A stretch of DNA of 64,000 nt from Deltaproteobacteria bacterium (GTDB lineage: Bacteria > Myxococcota_A > Polyangia > Haliangiales > Haliangiaceae). The notes beneath the pieces were generated by a model. That model had not been told where the DNA came from and searched no databases. It was given only the letters and a program-made list of their open reading frames with translations. The translations under genes and the position numbers were made by a program. Position 1 is the stretch's first letter. Each line of letters begins with the position of its first letter. The stretch is taken from positions 1 through 64,000 of the forward strand of contig JAIOQA010000199.1 of NCBI GenBank assembly GCA_021413675.1. The letters are read 5' to 3'. This document shows, one piece after another, positions 35,574 through 44,841 of this stretch.

Positions 35574-38330
35574 ATGCGCAAGCTCGCTACCGTCGCGCTC
35601 GTGGCCTTCGCCACGGCGTGTACGCCGTCCACACCGACCTTCTCGCTGAAATACGCCGAGAAGCGCGGCACGATCGAGAAGAACGGCCTCCGCTTCGTGG
35701 TCGTGCCCGACTCGACCACCCAGATGGCCGAGGTCGACGTTCGTTACGACGTCGGCTCGCGCGAAGATCCGGTGGGCAAGGCCGGCCTCGCGCACCTCGT
35801 CGAGCACCTGATGTTCCAGCAGCGGCCGGACGGGCCCGCGACCCCGCCGCTGATGCACTTCATCGATCAGCTGACGACGTTCTTCAACGCGTTCACCGAG
35901 TGGGACAAGACCCACTACATGCAGCTGTCGCGCGCCGACCAGCTCGACTCGATGCTCAAGATCGAGGCGATGCGCATGTTCTACGGCTGCCAGACGATCG
36001 CGCCCGAGGAGTTCCAGCGCGAGCTCGAGGTCGTGCGCAACGAGATCCGCTGGCGCGGCGGCGACGCCCAGGGCCAGGCCGAGCAGATGATCCTGTCGTC
36101 GGTGTACCCGAAGGGGCACGCCTACCAGCGCGAGATCGGCGGCAACGATCGCCAGCTCGCGTCGATCACGCTGCAGGACGCCTGCGACTTCATGAAGAAG
36201 TACTACACGCCGGAGCGGGCGGTGGTCGTGGTCGCCGGTGGCGTCGACGTCGACGAGACCGTCAAGACCATCGAGAAGTGGTTCGGCGCGATGGAGAAGC
36301 GCGAGTCGGCGCCGCGCGTCGAGGTCGCGCCGGTCGTGATGACGCCGGGCCGCGCCACGTTCGACGTCGACGTCGAGCGGCCGCAGGTCCACGTCGCGTG
36401 GGCGCTGCCCGCGCACAACACGCCCGAGGGTGAGGCCGCGCAGTTCGGCATCTGGGGCGCGTTCTTCGGCGCCGCGGCCAAGGCCGAGGAGTACGGCTTC
36501 GCGACCCAGGTCACGCCGCAGCTGCTCGGCGGCCAGCTCGCGCCGGTGTTCGTGATCTCGGTCGAGCTCAAGGACATGGGCAAGCTCGACGAGGCCATCG
36601 AGTTCGTGATGAAGGCCGCGCGCCAGGCCGGCCGCGGCTACGATCAGATCGACTACCAGCAGCTCGAGAACCTCAAGGCGCGGCGCAAGGCATCGTTCAT
36701 CGCGGGCATCGAGCCGCTGACCAGCCGCACGCTGCAGATCGCCGAGGCGGTGCAGTTCGACAAGGAGATGTCGTTCGGCTCGTCCGACGAGTACATCATC
36801 CACGAGCTGCAGAAGATCGACGGCTTCGACGGCAACCGCGTCCGCGACGCGGTCTCGAAGGCGCTGGCGCCCGACAAGGCCAAGATCATCATCATCCGCA
36901 ACACCAAGGAGGGCGTGAAGGGCGACGTCCGCGCCTCGATGCAGTTCCAGACCAAGAGCGACGAGAAGAAGGAGCTCGCGGAGGTCGATCCGCGCGAGGC
37001 GCTGCGCCCGCTCAAGGTCGCGGCCGAGCTCAAGGCGCTCAACGGCGCCAAGCGGTTCGAGCTGGGCAACGGCATGAAGGTCGTGCTGCTGCCGGTCGAC
37101 GCGATGCCGCTGGTCTCGACCGAGCTGACGTTCAACGTCGGCACGTCGGCGGCGCCGGGCATCGCCGACGCGGCGGCCAGCTTCCTCAGCCTCCCGATCG
37201 ACGCCGCGGCGGTCCAGGCGGCGGGCCTCAACGTCGGCTGCGAGGCCGGCCCCGACACCACGACCTGCTCGACCGGCGGCGTGAACATCTACCTCGACGT
37301 CATGATCAACGCGCTCGAGCGCCTGGTCCGCGCGGGCGAGTACTCGCAGGACGGCATCGAGAGCTACGCCAAGAGCTACCGCGATCGCATGAAGCTCAAG
37401 GACAGCCAGACCGACTACGAGTTCCAGCGCCAGACCCTGGGCGCGCTGTTCGGCGCCGACCACCCGTACACCAAGGGCGGCGCGGTGCCGGCGTCGGCGA
37501 TCAACGGCCTCGGCCGCGATCAGCTGACCAAGTTCCGCAACGCGCACTACAGCGCGAGCAACGCCACGCTGGTGATCGCCGGCAACTTCGATCCCGCCAA
37601 GGCCGAGAAGACCGTGCGCGCGGCGTTCGGCGGCTGGGGCCGCGGCAACACCGATCAGGCGGTGCCTGCCACCCAGCGCCAGCGCACCGGCCCGGAGTAC
37701 ATCGGCGTCGTCGGCAAGGACCAGCCGCAGACCACGATCCGGATCCTGTATCCGGCGCCCGCGGGCGTCGATGGCTCCGAGGCCGCGCGCCGCGTGCTCG
37801 CGCAGATGCTCAACGAGCGCATGCAGGACATCCGCTTCAAGCTCGGCTCGACCTACGGCACCTACGCGCGCCGCGGCAACGCGCTCGGCCCGACCGCGTA
37901 CGCGATGGGCGGCGACGTCGACACCGCGCGCACCGGCGAGTCGCTCAAGGCGATGCGCGCGGGCGTCGCGGTGCTGCAGCACGTCGCCGCGGGCACCGCC
38001 ACCGACGACGAGCTGTCGATGTTCGCGATCGACTTCGTGCGCGCGCGCCGCAAGCTGGTGCAGGTGCTGCTCGGCGAGTCGACGGTGTCGGAGGAGCTGG
38101 CGCGCCGGCTCGGCTTCATCAGCATGTACGGGCTGCCGCCCGACTTCTACAACCAGCTGCTGCAGCGCACCGCCGCGGTGTCGCTCGCCCAGCTGAAGAT
38201 GCTGATCCAGACCGAGCTGGTCCCGGAGAACGAGATCATCGTGACCAAGGCCAGCCGCGAGACCATCGAGAAGACCTTCTCGGAGGCCGGCCTGACCAGC
38301 GTCAAGATCGTCGAGCCCGACTACAAGTGA
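35574..38330 (+). CDS. M16-family zinc metalloprotease, lipoprotein
   Basis: 918 residues. Lipobox FATAC (Cys16). The inverted zinc motif HLVEH lies at 74-78, with the distal zinc Glu in VVRNE at about 157, so the N-terminal M16 domain is active-looking. The second M16 module (from about 495, FELGNGMKVVLLPVDAMPLVSTELTF, read in parts) lacks HxxEH, as usual for the regulatory half, and ends with GSTYGTYARRGN and LGFISMYGLPPDFYNQLL. It degrades peptides in the periplasm or at the outer membrane. Full length for the two-copy family. It is followed by an intrinsic terminator. Confidence 0.92.
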   Translation: MRKLATVALVAFATACTPSTPTFSLKYAEKRGTIEKNGLRFVVVPDSTTQMAEVDVRYDVGSREDPVGKAGLAHLVEHLMFQQRPDGPATPPLMHFIDQLTTFFNAFTEWDKTHYMQLSRADQLDSMLKIEAMRMFYGCQTIAPEEFQRELEVVRNEIRWRGGDAQGQAEQMILSSVYPKGHAYQREIGGNDRQLASITLQDACDFMKKYYTPERAVVVVAGGVDVDETVKTIEKWFGAMEKRESAPRVEVAPVVMTPGRATFDVDVERPQVHVAWALPAHNTPEGEAAQFGIWGAFFGAAAKAEEYGFATQVTPQLLGGQLAPVFVISVELKDMGKLDEAIEFVMKAARQAGRGYDQIDYQQLENLKARRKASFIAGIEPLTSRTLQIAEAVQFDKEMSFGSSDEYIIHELQKIDGFDGNRVRDAVSKALAPDKAKIIIIRNTKEGVKGDVRASMQFQTKSDEKKELAEVDPREALRPLKVAAELKALNGAKRFELGNGMKVVLLPVDAMPLVSTELTFNVGTSAAPGIADAAASFLSLPIDAAAVQAAGLNVGCEAGPDTTTCSTGGVNIYLDVMINALERLVRAGEYSQDGIESYAKSYRDRMKLKDSQTDYEFQRQTLGALFGADHPYTKGGAVPASAINGLGRDQLTKFRNAHYSASNATLVIAGNFDPAKAEKTVRAAFGGWGRGNTDQAVPATQRQRTGPEYIGVVGKDQPQTTIRILYPAPAGVDGSEAARRVLAQMLNERMQDIRFKLGSTYGTYARRGNALGPTAYAMGGDVDTARTGESLKAMRAGVAVLQHVAAGTATDDELSMFAIDFVRARRKLVQVLLGESTVSEELARRLGFISMYGLPPDFYNQLLQRTAAVSLAQLKMLIQTELVPENEIIVTKASRETIEKTFSEAGLTSVKIVEPDYK

Positions 38331-38348
38331 TCGGCTGACGACCGCGCG

Positions 38349-38377
38349 CGAGCCCCTGCGCGGGGCTCGACGCGTTT
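38349..38377 (+). terminator. intrinsic terminator after M16 protease gene
   Basis: An 8-bp perfect stem (CGAGCCCC / GGGGCTCG) with loop TGCGC is followed after four bases by a TTTT run. It lies 18 bases after the stop at 38330 and is a good Rho-independent terminator. Confidence 0.75.
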
Positions 38378-38480
38378 TCGGCGTGAGCGAGTCGCCCGCA
38401 GATCGGCGACGCCAGGCGGTGAGGGAGCGTTGCCACTCCCTGCCTGTGCGGAGTCGAGGCGAAGGGACGTACGGTCACCC

Positions 38481-39137
38481 ATGGCCAAGGGAGAGCCGAT
38501 CCGCAAGGGACCCGGGTTTTACGACATCACAGCCGGGATGCTGGTGATCGGCAGGCGCGTCGAGACCTCGCTGCCGCCGGCGCAGATTCTGAAGGTGGTC
38601 GACACGGCTAACCAGCTCGGTCCGCACGACGACTTCCGCTGGGTGGCGGCGGCCGATTTGACCGGCTGGAAGGCCGGCAAGACGCCGATCTCGTTCACGT
38701 GGGCGTTCGGCATCAAGATCGAGACCGGCATGGCCGATAACGGCCCGTCGGCGCCATTCGCGCTGGCCGACATCGAGAAGAAGACCGCGGTGGCCAAGAA
38801 GGCGCTGACCACCACCTTCTGGAAGCAGCTGGCCGCGACGCTGCCCGAGGCAGCGGGCGCGCGGTTGCTGGCGGCGCCGGTGGCGCCGACCCTGGCGGCG
38901 TTCGGCCCGCTCGCATCGGTGTACCTGGCGTACGGAACCGAGACGGCCAAGGGTAAGGGCCTGGTGCGTGGTCAGGACATGCGGCAGGAGTCCCATCAGA
39001 CGGGCATCAAGGGCGTGACCGTGGCGACCGCCGAGGACTGGGGCGTGGTCGCGGTCGACCTGTCGAAGCCGGCCCACCAGACCCACCGCAAGGGCATCAA
39101 GGACGGCGCGTACTACCTGGTCGCGCGCTACGACTGA
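38481..39137 (+). CDS. hypothetical protein
   Basis: 218 residues from ATG 38481; the ATG 51 bases earlier would add a low-quality leader. No family is recognised and there is no signal peptide. The N-terminal half looks beta-rich (GFYDITAGMLVIGRRVETSLPP, FRWVAAADLTGWKAGKTPISFTWAF) and includes a helical LPPAQILKVVDTANQLG. A middle hydrophobic stretch (GARLLAAPVAPTLAAFGPLASVYLAYG, about 135-160) could be membrane-associated. The C-terminus is His/Lys-rich (SKPAHQTHRKGIKDGAYYLVARYD). Base composition is slightly lower in GC than its neighbours. Confidence 0.55.
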   Translation: MAKGEPIRKGPGFYDITAGMLVIGRRVETSLPPAQILKVVDTANQLGPHDDFRWVAAADLTGWKAGKTPISFTWAFGIKIETGMADNGPSAPFALADIEKKTAVAKKALTTTFWKQLAATLPEAAGARLLAAPVAPTLAAFGPLASVYLAYGTETAKGKGLVRGQDMRQESHQTGIKGVTVATAEDWGVVAVDLSKPAHQTHRKGIKDGAYYLVARYD

Positions 39138-39171
39138 GGCTGCGGTCGCGCGCGTTCGAGCGGGTCGCCCG

Positions 39172-40539
39172 CTACTGTGCGGTCGGCGAGACGGTCGCCA
39201 TGCTGCCGACCTGGACCGCGGTCTTGAAGTGGATGCGGCCGACGGTGCCACCACCGCCGCCCGCGCCGCCCGCGGCGTTGCCGCCGCCCTGGGAACCGAG
39301 CTGGCCGCCCAGCGCACCGCCCTGGTTCGCGCCGCCCGCGCCGCCGTTGCCGCCGTTGGTGCCCTGACCGCCGGCCGCCCGGTTGCCGTCGTTGTTGCGG
39401 CCATCGGATCCGGCGGTGCCGCCGAACGTGTTGTTGTCGACGTGGCCCTCGCCACCGCCGCCGCCGTTGGCGGTGAGCCGCGCGAACGTGCCGAGCGTGA
39501 TCGCGGGCGCGTCGAGGAGGATCGATCCGCCCGAGCCGCCGCCCGCGCCGCCCGCGGACTTCTGCGCGAGCGGGCCGCCGGCGCCGCCGCCGCCGTTGGC
39601 GCTGACCATGCCCGAGAGGCTCAGGCTCGGGGTCGTGATCTGCACGGCGCCGCCACCGCCGCCGGACGCGCCGCCGTTGTTGCCGCCGCTGCCGCCGTGG
39701 CAGCCGCCGCGCAGCGGGCTGAGCGTGGTGCCACCGTTGGCGACGCCGCCCGCGGCGCTGGCCGGGTTGCCGGTGGCCTTCTCGATCAGCCCGCCGGTGC
39801 CGCCAGCCGCGCCGTAGCCGCCGCCGCCACCGCCGCCGCCGCCGGTGCCGCCGTCGCTGTCGACGATCGCCGCGCCGTCGACGCCGAACCCGGCGCCGTC
39901 GACGGTCGGGCTCGCGCACGCGGCCGCATCGCCGGCGCCCGGGCCCGCGGTGTGGCCGACGGCCGAGGCGTTGATCGCGCCGTTGATCGTGACCGAGGTC
40001 AGGCCGACGAGCACCAGCGGTCGCGAGCCGGTGACCTTGAGGGTCGCGGTCAGGTTGATCGTGATGTTGTTGGCCGAGATCACCGCGACCATCGGCCCGC
40101 CGCCGGTCTGCGCGACCGCGGCCGCGTCGACGGCGACGTCGGTGCTGCCGGTCGTCAGCGCGAGGGTGTCGGTGTTGAACGTGTAGGTGCCGCTCCCGAG
40201 CGTCAGATCGCTCGAGGTCGCCGGCACGGTGCACTTGTCGATGTTCGCGGGATCGAAGCCGAGGCCGGTGCCCGGGCAGGCCGCGTCGGGCGTCGCGTCG
40301 ACGGTCGCGTCGGCGCGGGCATCGATGGCGGGCGGCGCGGCGTCGGCGCGCGCGTCGATCGCCGCGGCATCGGCGGGCGCGGCGTCCTCGCGCGCGTCGA
40401 TCGCGAGCGAGCCGTCGATCTGCGCGCTGTCGATGCCGCCGTCGTCACCACCGCCGGCGGGCATGCCGCCCTTGTCGAAGCTGCAGCCTCCGATCAGTGC
40501 GGCGCAGGCCAGGTACAGATGCCAGCGAAGCGAAGCCAT
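39172..40539 (-). CDS. glycine-rich lipoprotein
   Basis: 455 residues. Lipobox IGGC (Cys19), followed by an Asp/Ala-rich low-complexity segment built from repeats of the type DARADAA (about 45-90). Residues 100-200 form a beta-helix-like domain (TYTFNTDTLALTTGSTDVAVDA, ITINLTATLKVTGSRPLVLVG). From about 200 to the end the protein is dominated by Gly-Gly-Ala/Asn runs with a few conserved hydrophobic steps (GSILLDAPAITLGTFARLTA). Such proteins occur in families in myxobacteria-type genomes and are predicted surface lipoproteins. Role unknown. The repeated GCC/CCG codons are the cause of apparent DNA repeats here. Confidence 0.75.
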   Translation of the reverse strand: MASLRWHLYLACAALIGGCSFDKGGMPAGGGDDGGIDSAQIDGSLAIDAREDAAPADAAAIDARADAAPPAIDARADATVDATPDAACPGTGLGFDPANIDKCTVPATSSDLTLGSGTYTFNTDTLALTTGSTDVAVDAAAVAQTGGGPMVAVISANNITINLTATLKVTGSRPLVLVGLTSVTINGAINASAVGHTAGPGAGDAAACASPTVDGAGFGVDGAAIVDSDGGTGGGGGGGGGYGAAGGTGGLIEKATGNPASAAGGVANGGTTLSPLRGGCHGGSGGNNGGASGGGGGAVQITTPSLSLSGMVSANGGGGAGGPLAQKSAGGAGGGSGGSILLDAPAITLGTFARLTANGGGGGEGHVDNNTFGGTAGSDGRNNDGNRAAGGQGTNGGNGGAGGANQGGALGGQLGSQGGGNAAGGAGGGGGTVGRIHFKTAVQVGSMATVSPTAQ

Positions 40540-40616
40540 AGACGCTCAGACTACCGCCGGTGCGGATTGGAACGCACGATCTGGCTCACGCTTCTGGTGT
40601 AGGTATGATCCCGCCA

Positions 40617-41648
40617 ATGTCGGGACCGCGCCTGTTGTTCGTCGCTGCTGGTGCGGGCGTGATCGCCGCGGTCGCGTGGTGGCAGTGGCCGCGCAGCGCG
40701 CCATCGATCGCGAGCGCGCGCGACGCGGGCGCGGCGCCGGTCGCGCGGGTCCCCGATGTCCGGAAGCCGGACAATACGGCGTGGTCCCCCGCCGATGGCG
40801 TGGCGCTCGACGTCCGCGACGAGCGCGGCGCGGCCGCGGCGGGCGCGCTGGTCCGCGCGACCCGCGACGGTGGCATCGTCGCCGAGGCTGCGACCGACGA
40901 CGCCGGCCGGGTCGTGTTGCCGCTGACGCCCGGTCGCTGGCACGTCGACATCGCCGATCACGTCGTCGAGGGCGCCGCCACCCTCGAGCTCGACGTGCCG
41001 CCCGCGACCCCGGTCGCGCTGGTCGCGGAGATCGGCGACGCGGTCGCCGAGGCCGCGCCGCCGGCCCCGGGCGCATCGCCGTCGGGCGTGGTCGGCGTGG
41101 TCACCGCCGGCGGCGCGCGGCTCGCCGACTTCACCGTGGCGCCGGTGTTTCTCGGAGGGGTCGGTCCGGGCCGGCCGGTCGTCAACGATCGCATCCCCCA
41201 GCCGATCGCGCTGCCCGCGCGGCGCTACCTGGGCACCGCCGGCGCGTTCCGCTGGGAGGGCCTGGCGCCCGGCACGTACCTGCTGCACGTCGGCAGCCCG
41301 GGCTACGGCACCGGCGCGGTCAGGGTCAACGCGATCGCCGGGGGCTTCGGTGACGGCTCGATCGCGCTGGCGCCGGCGGCGTCGCTGTCGGGCACGGTCT
41401 CCGATGGCCGCGCGGTGCCGATCGCCAACGTCATGGTGCGCGCCACCGTCGACGGTGCGGTCGTCGCGCAGGCGCGCACCTCCTCGGACGGCATCTACCT
41501 GCTCGAGGGCCTGCCGGCGGGCCCGGTGGTCGTGTCGGTCGCGACCAGCAAGGGCGAGTGCACCGCCGACGACACGCCGCTCACGGTCGCGGCCGGCGCG
41601 CGCACCACGCGGCGCATCGAGATGACCTGCGCGTGGCAGGGCCATTAG
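40617..41648 (+). CDS. membrane-anchored protein with carboxypeptidase-regulatory-like domains
   Basis: 343 residues from ATG 40617 (ATG 40605 is possible). One N-terminal anchor (RLLFVAAGAGVIAAVAWW). Three beta-sandwich repeats of the CarboxypepD_reg/DUF4198-like type follow, showing the family's A-G-A-x-V-R and T-D-x-x-G-x-(F/Y) features: AAGALVRATRDGGIVAEAATDDAGRVVLP (about 75-105), GAFRWEGLAPGTYLLHVGSPGYG (about 210-232), VPIANVMVRATVDG with RTSSDGIYLLEGLPAGPVVV (about 277-315). Periplasmic. Probably a structural or binding protein. Confidence 0.72.
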   Translation: MSGPRLLFVAAGAGVIAAVAWWQWPRSAPSIASARDAGAAPVARVPDVRKPDNTAWSPADGVALDVRDERGAAAAGALVRATRDGGIVAEAATDDAGRVVLPLTPGRWHVDIADHVVEGAATLELDVPPATPVALVAEIGDAVAEAAPPAPGASPSGVVGVVTAGGARLADFTVAPVFLGGVGPGRPVVNDRIPQPIALPARRYLGTAGAFRWEGLAPGTYLLHVGSPGYGTGAVRVNAIAGGFGDGSIALAPAASLSGTVSDGRAVPIANVMVRATVDGAVVAQARTSSDGIYLLEGLPAGPVVVSVATSKGECTADDTPLTVAAGARTTRRIEMTCAWQGH

Positions 41649-41659
41649 GCGCGCGATCG

Positions 41660-41986
41660 CTACGCCAGATCGATCCACACGTCGTCGCCGACGAGCGTCA
41701 CGCGATAGCGCGGCAGGCGCAGCCGCGCGTCGTGCGTGCACTGCCCGGTCGCGAGCGCGAACTGGTAGCTGTGGCCCGGGCACGTGATCACCGGCGCGCC
41801 ATCCACGATCTCGATCTCGCCATCGGCGAGCGCGACGTCCTCGTGGGGACACACGCCGGCGCTGGCGTAGATCGTCCCCGCGACGTTCACGACCAGCACC
41901 GGCCACGGCAGGCCGACGACCGCGATCGCGCGCTGGGCGCCGGGCCCGATCTCGTCGGCGCGACACAGGCGGATGCGCAGCGCCAC
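41660..41986 (-). CDS. Rieske-type ferredoxin
   Basis: 108 residues, GTG start at 41986, two bases after the upstream permease stop. The [2Fe-2S] ligands are visible: C-P-H in GVCPHEDVALADG (about 46-48) and C-P-G-H in VITCPGHSYQF (about 69-72). This is a stand-alone, bacterial-type Rieske ferredoxin that normally shuttles electrons to an oxygenase or nitrite reductase-like partner. No such partner is adjacent; its neighbours are two peptide-type ABC permeases with which it seems to share a transcript. Confidence 0.88.
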   Translation of the reverse strand: MALRIRLCRADEIGPGAQRAIAVVGLPWPVLVVNVAGTIYASAGVCPHEDVALADGEIEIVDGAPVITCPGHSYQFALATGQCTHDARLRLPRYRVTLVGDDVWIDLA

Positions 41987-41988
41987 GG

Positions 41989-42810
41989 TCAGCGCCCTCG
42001 CTGCTGCGGATCGTAGCGATCGCGCAGCCCGTCGCCGGCGAGGTTGGCGGCGAGCACGACCCACATGATCGCGAACCCGGGCGCGAGCGCGTAGTGCAGG
42101 AAGCCGGCGTGGCCGAGGAACGCGCGGCCCTGGCTGAGCATCGCGCCCCAGGTGTAGTCGATCTGCGGGCCGAGCCCGAGGAACGACAGCGTGGCCTCGA
42201 CGAGGATCACCGTGCCGAAGCTGAAGCTCATCTGCACCAGCAGCGGGCCGAGCAGGTTGGGCGCGATGTGGCGCCGCATGATCCGGCGATTGGAGGCGCC
42301 GACCGCGCGGGCCGCGAGCACGAAGTCGCGCTCGCGCAGCGCGAGCACCTGACCGCGCGCGACGCGGGCGTAGCCGACCCAGCCGTTGGCGATGAGCGCC
42401 GCCATCACCAGCCCCAGGCCCGGCCGCTTCACCACCGCCACGATCGCGATGTTGAGCAAGAGCCCGGGGAACGCCAGCAGCACGTCGACGATGCGCATGA
42501 CCAGCTCGTCGATCCAGCCGCCGAAGTAGCCGGCGACGATGCCGAGCGTGAAGCCGATGAGCGCCGACGCCGAGACCACGCCGAGGCTGAAGATCAGCGC
42601 CTCGCGCGCGCCCCACAGCAGCTGCGAGAGCGCATCTGCGCCGTTCGAGTCGGTGCCCAGCCAGTGCTCGCCGCCCATCGGCGCGAACCCGTGGAGCAGA
42701 TCGATCTGCGACGGGTCGTACGGCGCGATCAGCGGCCCGAGCACGCCCACGATCACGAAGACCGCGAGCATCGCCAGGCCGATCATCCCGCTGGGCGACA
42801 GCTTGTTCAT
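41989..42810 (-). CDS. ABC transporter permease, DppC/OppC type
   Basis: 273 residues with six predicted membrane segments. The N-terminus has the OppC-type N-domain with [19 protein letters not shown] and [21 protein letters not shown]. The binding-protein-dependent transport (EAA) loop is in [24 protein letters not shown] (about 180-203). It forms a heterodimeric channel with the DppB-type permease just upstream, with which it overlaps by ATGA, for uptake of peptides or similar solutes. The matching ATPases and binding protein are not encoded nearby, so they must lie elsewhere. Confidence 0.9.
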   Translation of the reverse strand: MNKLSPSGMIGLAMLAVFVIVGVLGPLIAPYDPSQIDLLHGFAPMGGEHWLGTDSNGADALSQLLWGAREALIFSLGVVSASALIGFTLGIVAGYFGGWIDELVMRIVDVLLAFPGLLLNIAIVAVVKRPGLGLVMAALIANGWVGYARVARGQVLALRERDFVLAARAVGASNRRIMRRHIAPNLLGPLLVQMSFSFGTVILVEATLSFLGLGPQIDYTWGAMLSQGRAFLGHAGFLHYALAPGFAIMWVVLAANLAGDGLRDRYDPQQRGR

Positions 42811-43742
42811 GCTCTGCGGATCCGCGGATCGACCAGCCCGTAGGCGAGGTCGACGAGCATGTTCACGACCATGTAGATGACCGCGACCACCAGCACCACG
42901 CCCTGCACGATGGGGTAGTTGCGCTCGTTGATGGCGTCGAGGAGCAGCGTGCCGAGCCCCGGGCGCGCGAACACCTGCTCGACGACGAGCGCGCCCGACA
43001 GGAGCGAGCCGAACTGCAGCCCCGCGACGGTGATCACCGGCAAGAGCGAGTTGCGCAGCGCGTGGCGGTAGCGGACCGTGCCCTCGGAGAGGCCCTTCGC
43101 GCGCGCGGTGCGGATGTAGTCCTCACCGAGCACGTCGACCATCGAGGTCCGGGTCATGCGGGCGAGCATCGCCATCAGGTGCACGCCGATCGCGAACGCC
43201 GGCAGCACCAGCGCGGCGAGGCCGGTCTCGGTCGGGCCGGGTGCCCAGCCCAGGTGTACGAAGAACACCAGCAGGAGCACCGGCGCGAGCAGCATCAGCG
43301 GCATCGTCAGACCGGCGAGCGACAAGGTCGTCGCCGCGGTGTCGACCCAGGTCCCGCGCCGTACCGCCGCGAGGATCCCGAGCGGGATGCCGAGCACGAA
43401 CGCCACCAGCATGCCCGCGAACGTCAGCGCGACGGTGTTGGGCATGACGTAGAGCACGCGCCCGAGCACGGTCGGCTTGTTCTTCGGATCCGGGCACTGG
43501 TGGCCGAGCGAGCCATCGGCGATGTGGTCGAGGAAATCGGTGAACTGCGTGGCCAGGGGCTTGTCGAGGCCCATGCACTCCTCGATCGCCTTGCGCTGAC
43601 CGGGCGTGGCGTCGCCGCCCGCGAGGAGGTCGACCGGATCGCCCGGGACCATGTGCAGGAACAGGAACACCAGCAGCGAGGCGCCCAGCACCGCGATCGC
43701 GCCCGAGCCCAGGCGCCGCAGGATGAAGGAGCCGATCGACAC
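42807..43742 (-). CDS. ABC transporter permease, DppB/OppB type
   Basis: 311 residues from GTG 43742; a TTG nine bases earlier is an alternative. The family opening [34 protein letters not shown] is present, with the EAA loop in [29 protein letters not shown] (read in parts, about 224-252). Six membrane segments. The N-terminal periplasmic loop has an unusual insertion with two cysteines (EECMGLD and GHQCPDPKN, about 56 and 80), which may form a disulfide. Partner of the DppC-type permease encoded next. Confidence 0.9.
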   Translation of the reverse strand: MSIGSFILRRLGSGAIAVLGASLLVFLFLHMVPGDPVDLLAGGDATPGQRKAIEECMGLDKPLATQFTDFLDHIADGSLGHQCPDPKNKPTVLGRVLYVMPNTVALTFAGMLVAFVLGIPLGILAAVRRGTWVDTAATTLSLAGLTMPLMLLAPVLLLVFFVHLGWAPGPTETGLAALVLPAFAIGVHLMAMLARMTRTSMVDVLGEDYIRTARAKGLSEGTVRYRHALRNSLLPVITVAGLQFGSLLSGALVVEQVFARPGLGTLLLDAINERNYPIVQGVVLVVAVIYMVVNMLVDLAYGLVDPRIRRA

Positions 43743-43792
43743 CGGGGACAACGGTCCGGGGTGAGCGATCCGTTGTCAACCGCGGGGCGCGG

Positions 43793-44314
43793 TCAGTTGC
43801 TCGGGGCGACCGCGCAGAATCGCTGCGGGTTGTCGCCGAGGCGCGTGCCCGGCTCGGGCACCGGCTCGCCGCCGTGGGCCTTCATGAGCGCCAGGTCGCG
43901 GCACTCGAAGCCATCGCGGCAGTCGCTGTTGTCGCTGCAGGTGCGCATGCAGTAGCGCAGCTCGGAGGTCCGGGTCACGCAGTGCCCGTCGAGCTCGCAC
44001 AGCTCGTCGGCGCTGCAGTCGTCGGTCCCGTCCGAGGCGGGGAGATCTTCCTTCTGCGGGTTGCAGGTCCGGTTCTGGAACGAGCCGGTGAAGAACCGCA
44101 CGCAGGTCGCCTCGCTCGGGCACGAGTCGTAGTCGCAGCCGATGATCGTGCAGTAGCCGCCGCCGCCCGGGTCGCAGGCGCGTCCGCCGCTGGTGGTGCC
44201 GGCGTTGCAGTCGTCACTCGTGCTGCACGAGTCGCCGATCTCCGAGCCGCATCCGGCAGCTACACCTGCCAGCCCGATGGCGAGGGCAGCGACGACGACA
44301 CGGACTGGGCGCAT
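43793..44314 (-). CDS. cysteine-rich lipoprotein
   Basis: 173 residues from ATG 44314 (an ATG four codons earlier is possible). Signal peptide with lipobox VAAGC. The mature part has about fourteen cysteines in a regular array: [38 protein letters not shown], then [15 protein letters not shown] and [20 protein letters not shown]. The C-x(5)-C and S-D-N-S-D-C-R-x-G-x-x-C patterns recall the small disulfide-rich modules found repeatedly on myxobacterial surface lipoproteins. Function unknown; likely outer-membrane surface. Confidence 0.75.
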   Translation of the reverse strand: MRPVRVVVAALAIGLAGVAAGCGSEIGDSCSTSDDCNAGTTSGGRACDPGGGGYCTIIGCDYDSCPSEATCVRFFTGSFQNRTCNPQKEDLPASDGTDDCSADELCELDGHCVTRTSELRYCMRTCSDNSDCRDGFECRDLALMKAHGGEPVPEPGTRLGDNPQRFCAVAPSN

Positions 44315-44383
44315 GGCGGGCGGCATCCTAGCGGCGGGTTGGACCCCTGGCAAGGCGCCAGGGTTGCCCGTAGGGTCGGGGGA

Positions 44384-44836
44384 ATGCGTGCCGTCATCCA
44401 GCGGGTCCACCGCGCGCGGGTCGAGGTCGCTGGCGAGGTCGTCGGCCAGGTCGGGCGCGGCCTGCTGGTGCTGCTCGGCGCCGGCGCCGGTGACACCGAG
44501 GCCGACCTGGCCTACGTCGTCGACAAGCTCGTCAACCTGCGGATCTTCCCCGACGACGACGGCAAGATGAACCGCTCGGTGCTCGACATCGGCGGGGGCG
44601 TGCTGTGTGTGTCGCAGTTCACGCTCTACGGCGACACGCGCAAGGGCCGTCGCCCCGCCTTCGCCCTTGCCCTCGAGCCGGTCGCGGCGCGGGCGCTCTA
44701 CGAGGCCTCGCTGGTCCGCCTCCGCGCCGCGGGGATCGGCACGGTCGAGGCCGGCGTCTTCGGCGCGGACATGCAGGTCGAGCTCGTGAACGACGGCCCG
44801 GTCACGATCCTGGTCGACTCGCGCAAGCAGTTCTGA
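44384..44836 (+). CDS. dtd: D-aminoacyl-tRNA deacylase
   Basis: 150 residues, full length for the family. [21 protein letters not shown] opens the protein. The catalytic-site motifs SQFTLYGDT (about 77-85) and [12 protein letters not shown] (about 136-147, the N-x-GPVT motif) are both intact. It hydrolyses D-amino acids from mischarged tRNA. A GGGGGA ribosome-binding site is directly upstream of the ATG. It is divergent from the Cys-rich lipoprotein. Confidence 0.95.
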   Translation: MRAVIQRVHRARVEVAGEVVGQVGRGLLVLLGAGAGDTEADLAYVVDKLVNLRIFPDDDGKMNRSVLDIGGGVLCVSQFTLYGDTRKGRRPAFALALEPVAARALYEASLVRLRAAGIGTVEAGVFGADMQVELVNDGPVTILVDSRKQF

Positions 44837-44841
44837 ATGGG

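Noticed and set aside
39200-40000. Dense short DNA repeats resembling a repeat array
   Set aside because: They come from poly-Gly/Ala codons of the Gly-rich lipoprotein. There are no uniform repeats with unique spacers, so it is not a CRISPR array.
43751-43779. TTGACA-like box at 43779-43774 upstream of the DppB-type permease
   Set aside because: No acceptable -10 follows at 16-18 bases, so a promoter is not supported.
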